A stretch of 37,921 bases of DNA from the NCBI GenBank assembly GCA_035649175.1, contig DASRKB010000013.1:1-37921 (forward strand), given 5' to 3'. A program made the position numbers and the translations under genes. The stretch's first letter is position 1. Each line of letters begins with the position of its first letter. Positions 19,802 to 28,318 of the stretch are shown one piece after another. This DNA comes from SCGC-AG-212-J23 sp035649175. Its GTDB lineage: Bacteria; Pseudomonadota; Gammaproteobacteria; Burkholderiales; SG8-39. Below the pieces are notes generated by a model. It was not told the DNA's origin, searched no databases, and saw only the letters and a list, made by a program, of their open reading frames with translations.

Positions 19802-20851
19802 CTACCCCGCCGAGGGCGTCATCCCGGCCGGGATAGGATCGAGCGCGACGCGCTCGCCGGGCTTGAGGCCCGCGAGCACCTCGACCGAGTGCTCGTCGCC
19901 GGCGCTGCCTACGCGCACCTGGCGCAGGCGCGGCCGGCCGTCCTCGCCGACGACATAGACGGCGGTGAGCTCGCTGCGGCGGAACACCGCCGCGCGGGGG
20001 ACGAGGAGCTTGGGCGCGCTGCCCACGATGAAGTGGGCACGCGCGTAGACGCCGGGGTAAACGCCGCGCAGGTCAGCGGGCAGCTCGAGGCGCACGCGTG
20101 TAGTGTGCGTGCGCGGGTCGGCCGAGGGCATCACGGTCATCTGCTTCACGTCGATCCAGCGCCCAAGGGAGGGCACCTCCACCCGCGCCCGGCCCGAGGC
20201 CTGGATCGCCGCCACCTGCGCCTGGGGCACGGTGGCGACCACGCGCAGCGTGGACGGATCGAAGCCGGTCATGAGCGGCTTGCCGGGCACCGCCATCTCG
20301 CCGAGCTCGACATGGCGCGCCGAGACCACGCCGCCGTAGGGCGCGACCACGGTGGCGAAGCTCTTCTCGGTGGCGGCGGCGCCCGCGCCGGCGAGGAGCG
20401 CGCTCACGCGCGCCTGCGCCGCCTTGTAGGCGGACTCGTCCTGGTCGAGCGCCGCCTGGCTGATGAACTTCTGCGACAGGAGCTGCTTCGAGCGCTCGTA
20501 GCGCGCGCGCGCGTTCGCGAGCGCGGCCTGCGCCTCGCGCACCTGCGCCTCGCTCGCCTCGAGCGCGCGGGTCGCGGCGCGCTCGTCGATGCGCACGATT
20601 ACCTCGCCCTTCTTCACCACGTCGCCGACGTCGAAGCGCAGCTCGACGATGCGCCCGGCGATCTGCGCCGAGACAGTCGACTGGCGCACCGCCTCGATCA
20701 GCGCCTCGGCGGTATAGGCAAGCTCGAGCTCGCGCACTTCTACCAGGCCGGTTTTCAGATTCCCGCTTTTCTGGACAGACGGCGGCGTCGTCGCCGCTTC
20801 ATTGCCGCAAGCGGCCACCAGCACAACGAGAAGAACCCTCAGGAGGCCCAT
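19802..20851 (-). CDS. RND efflux membrane-fusion lipoprotein
   Basis: 349 aa; ATG 20851 overlaps the trxC stop by 13 bases. The lipobox is LVVLVAAC with acylated Cys at residue 15. Further features are a barrel/lipoyl half (STVSAQIAGRIVELRFDVGD), a coiled-coil hairpin (EASEAQVREAQAALANARAR to QARVSALLAGAG), the second lipoyl half (VVAPYGGVVSARHVELGEMA), a beta-barrel with VPQAQVAAI and DPRTHTTRVRLELP, and a C-terminal membrane-proximal domain ending GLKPGERVALDPIP. It couples the RND permease to an outer-membrane factor, which is missing here. Co-transcription with thioredoxin points to use under redox or electrophile stress. Confidence 0.88.
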   Translation of the reverse strand: MGLLRVLLVVLVAACGNEAATTPPSVQKSGNLKTGLVEVRELELAYTAEALIEAVRQSTVSAQIAGRIVELRFDVGDVVKKGEVIVRIDERAATRALEASEAQVREAQAALANARARYERSKQLLSQKFISQAALDQDESAYKAAQARVSALLAGAGAAATEKSFATVVAPYGGVVSARHVELGEMAVPGKPLMTGFDPSTLRVVATVPQAQVAAIQASGRARVEVPSLGRWIDVKQMTVMPSADPRTHTTRVRLELPADLRGVYPGVYARAHFIVGSAPKLLVPRAAVFRRSELTAVYVVGEDGRPRLRQVRVGSAGDEHSVEVLAGLKPGERVALDPIPAGMTPSAG

Positions 20852-21255
20852 CGGACGAGCGACGCCGTATCGAGCGCGCCCGAGACACGCTTGGCTTCGA
20901 CGCCATCCTTGAAGAGCACCAGCGTCGGGATGGCGCGGATGTTCATCCGGGCGGCGAGGCCGGGCGCCTCTTCGGTATTAATCTTGATGAAGACAGCGGA
21001 AGAGCCGAGCTGCCGGGCCGCGCGCTCGAAGTGCGGCGCCATCATGCGGCAGGGGCCGCACCAGGGTGCCCAGAAGTCGGCGACGACGGGAAGCTGCGTG
21101 CGCGCGACGTAGTCGGCGAACGCGGCCTCGCCGAGCTCGAGCGGCGCGCCCTCGAGGAGCGGCGCGGCGCACTTGCCGCATTTCGGTTGCTCGCCGAGGC
21201 GCTCCTGCGGGACGCGGTTGGCCGTCAGGCAGCGCGGGCAGGCGACCTGAACCAT
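20839..21255 (-). CDS. trxC: Thioredoxin 2 (zinc-ribbon thioredoxin)
   Basis: 138 aa from ATG 21255, with GAGGAAG upstream. The N-terminal zinc ribbon has CPRCLTANRVP and a second Cys pair in PKCGKC. A thioredoxin domain follows with active site FWAPWCGPCRMMAPHF, conserved VFIKINTEEAPGLAARMNIR and the cis-Pro region IRAIPTLVLFKDG. This is the full TrxC architecture, a cytosolic disulfide reductase often induced by oxidative stress. It overlaps the DUF2892 gene by 31 bases and the efflux lipoprotein gene by 13, so it is an internal gene of an operon headed by the FNR-type box at 21531-21544. Confidence 0.93.
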   Translation of the reverse strand: MVQVACPRCLTANRVPQERLGEQPKCGKCAAPLLEGAPLELGEAAFADYVARTQLPVVADFWAPWCGPCRMMAPHFERAARQLGSSAVFIKINTEEAPGLAARMNIRAIPTLVLFKDGVEAKRVSGALDTASLVRWAS

Positions 21256-21431
21256 GGCGTCTTCCTCAGCATGGACTCGAGCGGGCAGATACGTGTGAAG
21301 CCGCTCTGCAAGAGGTTCGCGCCCACGAAGGCGGTGAGCCACAGCCAGTTGAGGTTCACGGTAAGCGCGAGCGCGAGCGAGACGAGCACGACGGCCCCGG
21401 CGAAGATGCGGATCACTCTTTCGATCGTCAT
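21225..21431 (-). CDS. DUF2892 membrane protein
   Basis: 68 aa from ATG 21431, with AAAGGAAAT upstream. MTIERVIRIFAGAVVLVSLALAL and WLWLTAFVGANLLQSGFTRICP give two transmembrane helices and the DUF2892 hallmark GxNLLQSxFTxxCP. Members are often found beside rhodanese or thioredoxin genes in sulfur and redox settings; the Cys in the FTRICP turn may be redox active (inference). First gene of a four-gene operon. A class II FNR-type promoter fits: box 21531-21544, -10-like CAGTAT at 21509-21504 (31 bp between centres), start near 21497 and a leader of about 65 nt. Confidence 0.85.
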   Translation of the reverse strand: MTIERVIRIFAGAVVLVSLALALTVNLNWLWLTAFVGANLLQSGFTRICPLESMLRKTPWFRSPARAA

Positions 21432-21530
21432 GGCATTTCCTTTCCAAGAAGAGGTGACGGCAAGCTACCGCTGCCTCCCGGCCGGGTCTGTAACCTGGGT
21501 TCCATACTGGCCCCGCGCCGGGGCGCAGGG

Positions 21531-21544
21531 TTGACCCATGTCAA
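21531..21544. promoter_or_regulatory. FNR/Dnr-type box (c), TTGACCCATGTCAA, beside the Crp/Fnr regulator gene
   Basis: Perfect 5-bp arms TTGAC/GTCAA around CCAT, centre 21537.5. CAGTAT (21509-21504, minus strand) fits as the -10 for the DUF2892-trxC operon. On the plus strand the box ends only 10 bases before the regulator's GTG, downstream of where its RNA would start, a position suited to autorepression rather than activation. Confidence 0.72.
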
Positions 21545-21554
21545 ACTAGGCGCG

Positions 21555-22199
21555 GTGGATGCCAAAGCCCTGCTCCTCGAGCAGTTTCCCGTGCTGCCAC
21601 CGGCGCTCGCCGGGCGGCTCCTCGCCGAGGCCTCTCTCGTCAAGGCACCCGCGGGAAGCGTGCTTTTCGACGCAAGGCAGCCGTGCCGCGGCTTCCCGCT
21701 CGTCCTGGAAGGCAGCGTAGGCGTCTCCAAGAGCACTCCGGGCGGGCGCGAGATCCTTCTCTACCGGGTCGAGCCCGGCCAGGGCTGCATCCTCTCCGGC
21801 GGCTGCCTGCTCGGCGACACGGACTACACCGCGCGCGCGGTGGCCGAGTCCGACACCATGCTCCTCAGCATCCCGCCCGCGCTCTTTCAGGCGCTGATGG
21901 TGGAGTCCGAGCCCTTCCGCCGCTTCGTTTTCGGCATGTACGGCGAGCGGCTCTCGGAGGTCATGGAGCTTGTCGAGGAAGTGGCCTTCCGGCGGCTGGA
22001 CGTTCGCCTCGCGCAGCTCCTCGCCGCGCGCGGCCCGGTGCTCGAGACCACGCACCAGAAGCTCGCCGACGAGCTCGGCAGCGTGCGGGAGATCGTGAGC
22101 CGGCTCTTGCGCGGCTTCGAGGCCCGCGGCTGGGTAAAGCTCGAGCGCGAGCGCATCACCGTGCTCGACCAAGCCGCCCTAGCCGCAATGACCAGCTGA
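21555..22199 (+). CDS. Crp/Fnr-family transcriptional regulator, FNR-type DNA specificity, no N-terminal Fe-S cysteine cluster
   Basis: 214 aa from GTG 21555; no ATG exists before the effector domain is well under way. A cyclic-nucleotide-binding-like beta roll (about residues 30-115) is followed by a long dimerisation helix (about 117-147) and a Crp-type winged helix at about 165-200. The recognition helix GSVREIVSRLLRGFE carries Glu179, Ser182 and Arg183 in the E-x-x-S-R pattern by which FNR reads TTGAT/TTGAC half-sites. FNR's four-cysteine N-terminal Fe-S ligand set is missing; only Cys44, Cys78 and Cys84 occur, the last two in GQGCILSGGCLLGD. The signal could be heme/NO (Dnr-like), thiol redox or another ligand. 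It is the obvious candidate to bind the repeated boxes in this window. Confidence 0.87.
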   Translation: MDAKALLLEQFPVLPPALAGRLLAEASLVKAPAGSVLFDARQPCRGFPLVLEGSVGVSKSTPGGREILLYRVEPGQGCILSGGCLLGDTDYTARAVAESDTMLLSIPPALFQALMVESEPFRRFVFGMYGERLSEVMELVEEVAFRRLDVRLAQLLAARGPVLETTHQKLADELGSVREIVSRLLRGFEARGWVKLERERITVLDQAALAAMTS

Positions 22200-22207
22200 G
22201 GCCATGA

Positions 22208-22298
22208 CTTCGTCGCCCCCGCGAAGGCGGGGGCCTCATCTAGGAATATTGTAGCCAACAGCAAACCGGGTCCCCGCCTGCGCGGGGACGACATCAAA
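22208..22298. repeat. REPIN: two inverted REP hairpins
   Basis: Hairpin 1 is GCCCCCGC-GAAG-GCGGGGGC (22215-22234, 8-bp stem). Hairpin 2 is GTCCCCGC-CTGC-GCGGGGAC (22270-22289, 8-bp stem). They lie in opposite orientation (CTTCGTCGCCCCC... versus ...GGGGACGACATC) and are separated by about 35 bp of AT-richer sequence. This is the dispersed REP-pair form mobilised by RAYT transposases; none is encoded here. It sits between the converging ends of the regulator gene and the nuclease gene and may end both transcripts. Confidence 0.8.
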
Positions 22299-22306
22299 TC
22301 TTCTCT

Positions 22307-23611
22307 CTAGAGCGCGATCGACGACCCGCGCGAGGGCACGTCGGCCTTCCAGCCAAGCTCGCTGCGTATCGCGTCGCGCAGCGAATGCGCGGCAAGCGGC
22401 TCGCCGTGCACCACCCAGCTCTCCCGAGGCGGGCGGCGAAAGCGCTTCAGCCACGCGAGCAACGCGCTGCGATCGGCGTGTGCCGAAAGCCCGCCGATGG
22501 TGAAGATCCTCGCCCTCACCGCATAGGTTTCTCCCCAGAGCTTGATGGTCTTCGCGCCATCGACGAGCCGCCGGCCGAGCGTGCCCGCGGCCTGGAAGCC
22601 GACGAAGACGATGGCGCACTCGGGGCGCGAGACGTTCTCGCGCAGGTGCTGGCGAATGCGTCCGCCCTCGCACATGCCGCTCGCCGAGATGACCACCGCA
22701 CCGGCGCGGATTTCCCGGATGCGCTTGGAATCCTCGAGGTCCTCGGTGAAGGTGACGCGCTCGAGCTCGGGCAGCGGCGAGTATTTCAGGGTGATCCGCG
22801 TCGCGGCGAGCGCCATCGGTGAATCGACGAACACGTTCATGCGGGGCAGTCGCCCGGCATGTTGCAGGTCGGCGAGATGGTGCAGGATCTCCTGCGTCCG
22901 GCCGACCGCGAACGAGGGAATCACCACGTTTCCCTTGCGGCTCGCGAGCGTGTCGTTGATGGCGAAGGCGAGCTCGTCGAGCGTCTGCACCAGGCTCTTG
23001 TGGTCGCGGTTGCCGTAGGTCGATTCGACGAGCAGCACATCGGCGTCCTCGACCGGCGTCGGATCCGCCACCACCGGCCGTCCGGGCTGCCCCAGGTCGC
23101 CTGAGAAGACGATCTTCGTCTTTCCCAAGCGGATTTCCAGGATGGAAGATCCGAGGATGTGGCCGGCATCGCGGAAGCAGCAGCGCACCGAGGCGTGCGG
23201 ACGCACCTCGTCGTCGTACTCCACCGGCACCAGGTGCGTCAGGCTTCGCTTCGCCTGGTCGATCGTGTAGAGCGGCGCCTCCCCGGTCCAGTCGCGCTCC
23301 TTCTCCTGCAGATAGCCGCTGTCGGGCAGCATGACCTCCAGCAAGTCGCAGGTGGCGCGGGTCGCGTAGACGGCGCCGGAGAAGCCCTTCGCCACGAGCC
23401 GCGGAATAAGCCCGGAGTGGTCGATGTGCGCGTGCGAAAGGAGCACGAACGCGATCTCGCGCGGCTCGAAGCCAAAGCGCGCGTTCTTCAGGTCGGCCTG
23501 GCGGCCGCCCTGGAACAGGCCGCACTCGACGAGAAACTTTACCTCGCCGGTATCGACGAGATAGCAGGAGCCCGTGACCTCGCCCGCCGCGCCGAGGAAG
23601 CGCAGCCTCAA
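22307..23611 (-). CDS. MBL-fold beta-CASP exo/endoribonuclease
   Basis: 434 aa from TTG 23611, which overlaps the upstream stop as TTGA and gives MRLRFLGAAGEVTGSCYLV, the standard family start. Metallo-beta-lactamase motifs are LLSHAHIDHSG, DAGHILGSS and FSGDLGQPG. Beta-CASP features are ESTYGNRDHKS, VVIPSFAVGRTQEILHHLADL and SASGMCEGGRIRQHL. The C-terminal RNA-metabolising region has GGLSAHADRSALLAWL and SWVVHGEP. These are zinc-dependent nucleases of the CPSF73/RNase J-like group that process RNA. It is the last gene of the extended cco transcription unit, where RNA turnover may be adjusted when oxygen falls (inference). Immediately downstream lies the REPIN. Confidence 0.9.
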   Translation of the reverse strand: MRLRFLGAAGEVTGSCYLVDTGEVKFLVECGLFQGGRQADLKNARFGFEPREIAFVLLSHAHIDHSGLIPRLVAKGFSGAVYATRATCDLLEVMLPDSGYLQEKERDWTGEAPLYTIDQAKRSLTHLVPVEYDDEVRPHASVRCCFRDAGHILGSSILEIRLGKTKIVFSGDLGQPGRPVVADPTPVEDADVLLVESTYGNRDHKSLVQTLDELAFAINDTLASRKGNVVIPSFAVGRTQEILHHLADLQHAGRLPRMNVFVDSPMALAATRITLKYSPLPELERVTFTEDLEDSKRIREIRAGAVVISASGMCEGGRIRQHLRENVSRPECAIVFVGFQAAGTLGRRLVDGAKTIKLWGETYAVRARIFTIGGLSAHADRSALLAWLKRFRRPPRESWVVHGEPLAAHSLRDAIRSELGWKADVPSRGSSIAL

Positions 23612-24168
23612 GCGGCCTTGCGGCCGAGCGCGACGGCCTTTGCCAGCGCCCTCTCCCGGCCGCGCTTCTGCTCCACCAGCCCGACGTAGGTCATGTGCAC
23701 CGGCGAGACGCCGCAGAAGTGCAGGATGTTGCGCTCGAAGCTTTTCATGCTGTGGCTGCGGAACCAGAAGCGGTACGCGAGCCCCGGCATGCCCATGGTG
23801 ACGATCAGGCGCGCCGAGCGGCTCTTGAGCAGCCTCGTGAAGTTCTCGCCGAGCGCGAAGCCAGGGCGCAGCGCCTGCTCGAGGAAGCCTTTGAGGAGCG
23901 CCGGCATGTCGCCGAGCCAGAGCGGAAACACGAACACGAGGTGCTCGGCCCACGCGATGGTCTGCTGCGCGCTCGCGATCGCCGGCGGGGGCGCGCCGCG
24001 CCATTCCTCCTGGGTCTTGAGGAGCGCGAAATCGAGCGACGCTACGCGGATCTCCCGGACCTCGTGACCGGCCTCGCGCGCCGCGCTCGCGTAGGCTTCC
24101 GCGAGGGCATGTCCGAAGTGCGTGCTTGCCGCATCCGGGTTGCCCTGGATGATGGCGACGCGCGTCAC
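23608..24168 (-). CDS. Flavodoxin-fold NAD(P)H-dependent oxidoreductase (NQO1/KefF-like)
   Basis: 186 aa; ATG 24168 overlaps the cytochrome gene stop (ATGA). It starts RVAIIQGNPDAASTHFGHAL with the flavodoxin-2 phosphate-binding loop. HLVFVFPLWLGDMPALLKGFLEQALRPGFAL is the diagnostic NQO1/MdaB/KefF segment, followed by ARLIVTMGMP and the C-terminal HFCGVSPVHMTYVGLV. Such FMN/FAD enzymes reduce quinones or dyes by two electrons. In an oxidase operon it may guard against or recycle quinones, but the acceptor is not known. Confidence 0.87.
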   Translation of the reverse strand: MTRVAIIQGNPDAASTHFGHALAEAYASAAREAGHEVREIRVASLDFALLKTQEEWRGAPPPAIASAQQTIAWAEHLVFVFPLWLGDMPALLKGFLEQALRPGFALGENFTRLLKSRSARLIVTMGMPGLAYRFWFRSHSMKSFERNILHFCGVSPVHMTYVGLVEQKRGRERALAKAVALGRKAA

Positions 24169-24440
24169 TTCGTCAGCTTGTAGTGCGACCGGTTCAGGTA
24201 CTCGGCGACGTCGTCCACGTCCTGCGGTGTGAAGCGCAGGCGCGTGCGATCGGCCCAGCGCGCCACCTCGGTGCGCAGCCCGGCATGCGAGGTCACCACC
24301 GAGCGGCTCGGGGGACGCTGGTGGATCCGCTCGTAGTGGCAGGTATGGCAGAAGGTCTCGTAGAGCACGCGCCCGCGATCCGGATCCTGCGCAAGGGCCG
24401 CCGCGGGAAGGAAAGCAAGCAGTACGCCGATGCGTTTCAT
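24165..24440 (-). CDS. Small periplasmic monoheme cytochrome c without a distal Met
   Basis: 91 aa from ATG 24440. A signal peptide (MKRIGVLLAFLPAAALA, cut before QDPDRG) is followed by GRVLYETFCHTCHYERIH with the single heme motif CHTCH, and a C-terminal helix FTPQDVDDVAEYLNRSHYK like that of class I cytochromes c. The mature sequence contains no methionine at all, so the usual Met axial ligand is absent; a His (for example in RIHQRPP, TSHAGL or RSHYK) or an open site must replace it. That would give a low-potential or ligand-binding heme. The gene is in the cco operon, 10 bases after the small membrane-protein gene. Confidence 0.82.
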   Translation of the reverse strand: MKRIGVLLAFLPAAALAQDPDRGRVLYETFCHTCHYERIHQRPPSRSVVTSHAGLRTEVARWADRTRLRFTPQDVDDVAEYLNRSHYKLTK

Positions 24441-24450
24441 GGATTCGATG

Positions 24451-24744
24451 CTAGCAAACCCCGGTCCCTTCGCGCTTTGGGCAGCCGATCGGCCGCGCCT
24501 CCGGCTCGATCGGGCAGCGGTTGATCTCGGCCGAGGTTCGCTGCAGGAAGCAGGTGAAGGCGCTCGACGCGGCGGCAAGGCCCCAGAAGAGCAGGAAGCC
24601 GACCGAGTACGTCGCCATGCGGCCCCACTCCACCGGATCCCCGAGGAAATAGAGCTCGCGCGGGTCGATCACCGTGAAGAACAGGACTTCGGCGATACCC
24701 CCGACGATGAACGATGGCCAAAGGATCCAGATCGCCTTCCTCAT
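24451..24744 (-). CDS. Small membrane protein of the cco operon, unknown function
   Basis: 97 aa; ATG 24744 overlaps the FixH stop (ATGA). Two transmembrane helices (IWILWPSFIVGGIAEVLFFTV and MATYSVGFLLFWGLAAASSAF) are joined by a short loop DPRELYFLGDPVEWGR. A cysteine-containing tail (CFLQRTSAEINRCPIEPEA, then GCPKREGTGVC) has four Cys in about 35 residues. I recognise it only as a conserved hypothetical next to cbb3 maturation genes in betaproteobacteria. The Cys-rich tail could handle copper or heme, but nothing in the sequence proves it. Confidence 0.75.
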   Translation of the reverse strand: MRKAIWILWPSFIVGGIAEVLFFTVIDPRELYFLGDPVEWGRMATYSVGFLLFWGLAAASSAFTCFLQRTSAEINRCPIEPEARPIGCPKREGTGVC

Positions 24745-25178
24745 GAGGCCTCCTTGGCGATGCGCCAGCTCGCTTGCGGATCTTCGATGACGACGCGCCA
24801 GCGCCCCGCCGGTAGCGGCGGCAGCTCGGCGCTGTAGGCTCCGTCCGCGCCCGGCGCGAGCCGCACGCGCAGGTCGTGCCCCGAGCGCGTGGCGTGGGCG
24901 AGATGCGCGAAAAGCGCCTGCGGGTGCGCGCCTTTAAGCGTTACAGAAATACGGCCCTTGTCGAGGGACAGTTCGGCGGAAATACCTTGCGTGCGGGCGG
25001 CCTCCTCGCGCTCGAGCACCTTGTTGATCGCGAGGCCCTGCCTGTAATAGTCCTCGGCCACCAGCCCGTCGGCGCTCCCGACGGCCACCCAGAGCATGGC
25101 CGCGCCGCCGAAAAGCGCGGCGGCCGGCGCAGCCATCAGGCCCCAGACCCAGGGCTCACGATACCAGGGGTTGTTCAT
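24741..25178 (-). CDS. ccoH: FixH/CcoH family cbb3 oxidase maturation protein
   Basis: 145 aa from ATG 25178. A short N-terminus PWYREPWVWGLMA leads to one transmembrane helix (about residues 10-36). The FixH signature GLVAEDYYRQGLAINKVLEREEAA follows, then a periplasmic Ig-like beta domain (ISVTLKGAHPQALFAHLAHA; GRWRVVIEDPQASWRI). FixH is needed for stable assembly of the cbb3 complex in the inner membrane. It starts 23 bases inside the DUF6064 gene end, so it is translationally linked to it. Confidence 0.9.
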   Translation of the reverse strand: MNNPWYREPWVWGLMAAPAAALFGGAAMLWVAVGSADGLVAEDYYRQGLAINKVLEREEAARTQGISAELSLDKGRISVTLKGAHPQALFAHLAHATRSGHDLRVRLAPGADGAYSAELPPLPAGRWRVVIEDPQASWRIAKEAS

Positions 25179-25809
25179 GCGTTCTCCTTCCTTGCAAGGC
25201 GAGCCACGCGCCGGCGCCGGGGGCAGCGATCAAACCGAGGTCCTCGTAAACGCCGAGGAGGAATGTCGCCTGTACGCCGATGAGCGCCCAGAGCACCGGA
25301 ACAATGAAGACGCTGCGCGGATAGGGCGGCCGCAGCAGCGCCAGTACGCCGATGGTGAAGATGGTCGTGGGGCACGGCAGCCCGAACGTCGGCATCGCCG
25401 GGTATGCGTGGCCGAGCATTACCGAAAGGCCGGGGTACACCAGGAGCGAATAGCCGATCAGTGCGCCCGCGATCGCAAGGCGCGTCCGGTCGGTCACGTC
25501 GAAACGCAGCCGCGCACAAGCGACGCCTTCCCATAGGAACAGGGCCGCCCCCGCGAGAAACACCGCAGCGAACAGCGTCGCCGCAGGATTGATGGGACGA
25601 AAATGCACAAAATGATAGGCGACGCCGGTCCAGGCCCAGAGCAGCGCGAGGATCGCGGCGATCCAGGGGCCCGCATCCCGGCGTCGCGCGACGGCGAGCC
25701 ATACGGCGGCAAGGGCAAGACCCTGCAGCAGGACCTGCGCCGGCCATACCGCCTCGTTGTAGCCGGCGAAGGCCTGGAAGAACTGCTCGCGCGTGAAAGG
25801 AAGGCTCAT
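25156..25809 (-). CDS. DUF6064-family polytopic membrane protein
   Basis: 217 aa from ATG 25809 (MSLPFTREQFFQAFAGYNEAVWPAQ, the typical DUF6064 opening). About six to seven transmembrane helices are visible, for example VLLQGLALAAVWLAVA, PWIAAILALLWAWTGVAYHF, AATLFAAVFLAGAALFLW, LAIAGALIGYSLLVYPGLSV and FIVPVLWALIGVQATFLLGVY. The function is unknown. Between ccoG and fixH it may take part in oxidase assembly or simply ride on the operon. GLPCPTTIF contains a lone Cys-Pro in a membrane-facing loop. Confidence 0.8.
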   Translation of the reverse strand: MSLPFTREQFFQAFAGYNEAVWPAQVLLQGLALAAVWLAVARRRDAGPWIAAILALLWAWTGVAYHFVHFRPINPAATLFAAVFLAGAALFLWEGVACARLRFDVTDRTRLAIAGALIGYSLLVYPGLSVMLGHAYPAMPTFGLPCPTTIFTIGVLALLRPPYPRSVFIVPVLWALIGVQATFLLGVYEDLGLIAAPGAGAWLALQGRRTHEQPLVS

Positions 25810-25816
25810 CGCGGCT

Positions 25817-25917
25817 TCACGAACGAAACGATCTCGCGCAGCACGTCGGCGTGGTGACCGATCCAGAAGCGATGCGGCGTCGCGCCCGCTCGATGTCCGT
25901 CCGGTAGCTGATGGCGC

Positions 25918-25921
<4 letters not shown>
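25817..25921 (-). pseudogene. Short possible gene or frameshifted remnant between ccoG and DUF6064
   Basis: ATG 25921 overlaps the ccoG stop as ATGA and opens a 34-codon frame (MSAISYRTDIERARRRIAS...). Another frame of the same strand reads HRFWIGHHADVLREIVSFVKPR and stops as ATGA with the DUF6064 start, which looks like the tail of a real small protein but has no start codon. One base shift near 25876-25886 would join the two into a peptide of about 37 aa coupled at both ends. It is either a degraded gene or a sequencing error; no family is recognised. Confidence 0.35.
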
Positions 25922-27279
<1,358 letters not shown>

Positions 27280-27281
27280 CT

Positions 27282-28184
27282 TCACTCGGGCGGCGCGGAG
27301 AGCGACCAGACGTATCCGGTGAGCAGGTGGATCTGCGCCGGCGTCAGGAGATCCTTGTGCGCCGGCATCTGGTTGGTGCGTCCGCGCGTGATGGTCTCGA
27401 TGATGGTCGGCTCGCCCGAGCCGTGTAGCCAGATGCGGTCGGTGAGGTTCGGCGCGCCGAGAGCCTTGTTCCCCTTGCCGTCCGCGCCATGGCAGGCCGC
27501 GCAGGTCGTCTTGAACAAGGACTCGCCTTTCGCCTTCCTGATCGAATCGTGAGGGGAACTGGAAAGCGACATGACGTAGTGGGCGACGTCCTTGGTGCCG
27601 CCCTCGCCCAGCGCGGCGCCGAAGGCGGGCATCGCGCCCGTGCGCCCTTCCGTGATCGTCGTGCGGATCGCCTCGGGATCGCCGCCCCAGAGCCAGTCGC
27701 GGTCGGTGAGGCTGGGAAAGCCGCGCGAGCCGCCGCCGTCGGAAGCGTGGCACTGCGCGCAGTTGTTGAGGAAGAGCTTCTCGCCCACCTGGCGCGCCTG
27801 GGGGTTGCCGGCGAGCGCCTTCACGTCCATGGCGGCGAATTTCTCGTACATGGGCCCGAACTGCGCCTGGGCGCGCGCGTTCTCCCGCTCGAGCTGGCCG
27901 ACCTGCGTCCAGCCGAGCGTTCCGGGCCAGCTCCCCAGCCCGGGGTAAAGCACGAGATAGACGAGGGCAAACGCCACCGTGATGTAGAAGAGCCAGCTCC
28001 ACCACCTCGGCAGCGGGTTGTTGTACTCGGCGAGGTCCTCGTCCCAGACGTGGCCCGTGGTGTCGACCTTGCCCGGCACCCGGCGCTTGCTCTGGGACTT
28101 GAGAAAGATCGCGCAGGCGACGATCGACACCACGCTGATGATCGAGATGTAGACGTCCCAGAAACCGGAATCGAACTGGCTCAT
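27282..28184 (-). CDS. ccoP: Cytochrome c oxidase cbb3 subunit III, diheme CcoP
   Basis: 300 aa; ATG 28184 overlaps the ccoQ stop (ATGA). Two N-terminal transmembrane helices (VYISIISVVSIVACAIFL; WSWLFYITVAFALVYLVLYP) flank the CcoP motif VWDEDLAEYNNPLPRWW. Two heme-c domains follow: NNCAQCHASDGGG with later Met in AMPAFG, and KTTCAACHGADGKGNKALGAPNL with Met in NQMPAHKDLL. It relays electrons from soluble cytochromes to CcoO/CcoN. The short region between the domains is of normal length. Confidence 0.95.
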   Translation of the reverse strand: MSQFDSGFWDVYISIISVVSIVACAIFLKSQSKRRVPGKVDTTGHVWDEDLAEYNNPLPRWWSWLFYITVAFALVYLVLYPGLGSWPGTLGWTQVGQLERENARAQAQFGPMYEKFAAMDVKALAGNPQARQVGEKLFLNNCAQCHASDGGGSRGFPSLTDRDWLWGGDPEAIRTTITEGRTGAMPAFGAALGEGGTKDVAHYVMSLSSSPHDSIRKAKGESLFKTTCAACHGADGKGNKALGAPNLTDRIWLHGSGEPTIIETITRGRTNQMPAHKDLLTPAQIHLLTGYVWSLSAPPE

Positions 28185-28318
28185 GCGTCTTCGTCCTTCA
28201 GGATGCTCTGCGCTACGGCGTCGAGCTGCTGCTTGCGCCGGGGCGCGTAGGCCCACCACACGATGCCGACGAAGCTCGAGAACGCGGCAAGGGTCATCAG
28301 GCTGCGGATCTCTTCCAT
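28181..28318 (-). CDS. ccoQ: Cbb3 oxidase subunit CcoQ (FixQ)
   Basis: 45 aa from ATG 28318, which shares one base with the ccoO stop (TGATG). MEEIRSLMTLAAFSSFVGIVWWAY is the single transmembrane helix of CcoQ, followed by a charged tail RRKQQLDAVAQSILKDEDA. It stabilises the association of CcoP with the complex. Identified by size, position between ccoO and ccoP, and the FxxFxGIVWWAY pattern. Confidence 0.9.
   Translation of the reverse strand: MEEIRSLMTLAAFSSFVGIVWWAYAPRRKQQLDAVAQSILKDEDA

Noticed and set aside
22208..22298. CRISPR-like or attachment-site repeat
   Set aside because: Only two oppositely oriented GC hairpins and no regular direct repeats or integrase; it fits a REPIN.
24448..24488. 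TAGCAT upstream of the mini cytochrome c as an internal FNR-type promoter
   Set aside because: The hexamer is identical to that of ccoN, but the sequence 31 bp upstream (TCGGCTGCCCAAAG) has no palindrome.
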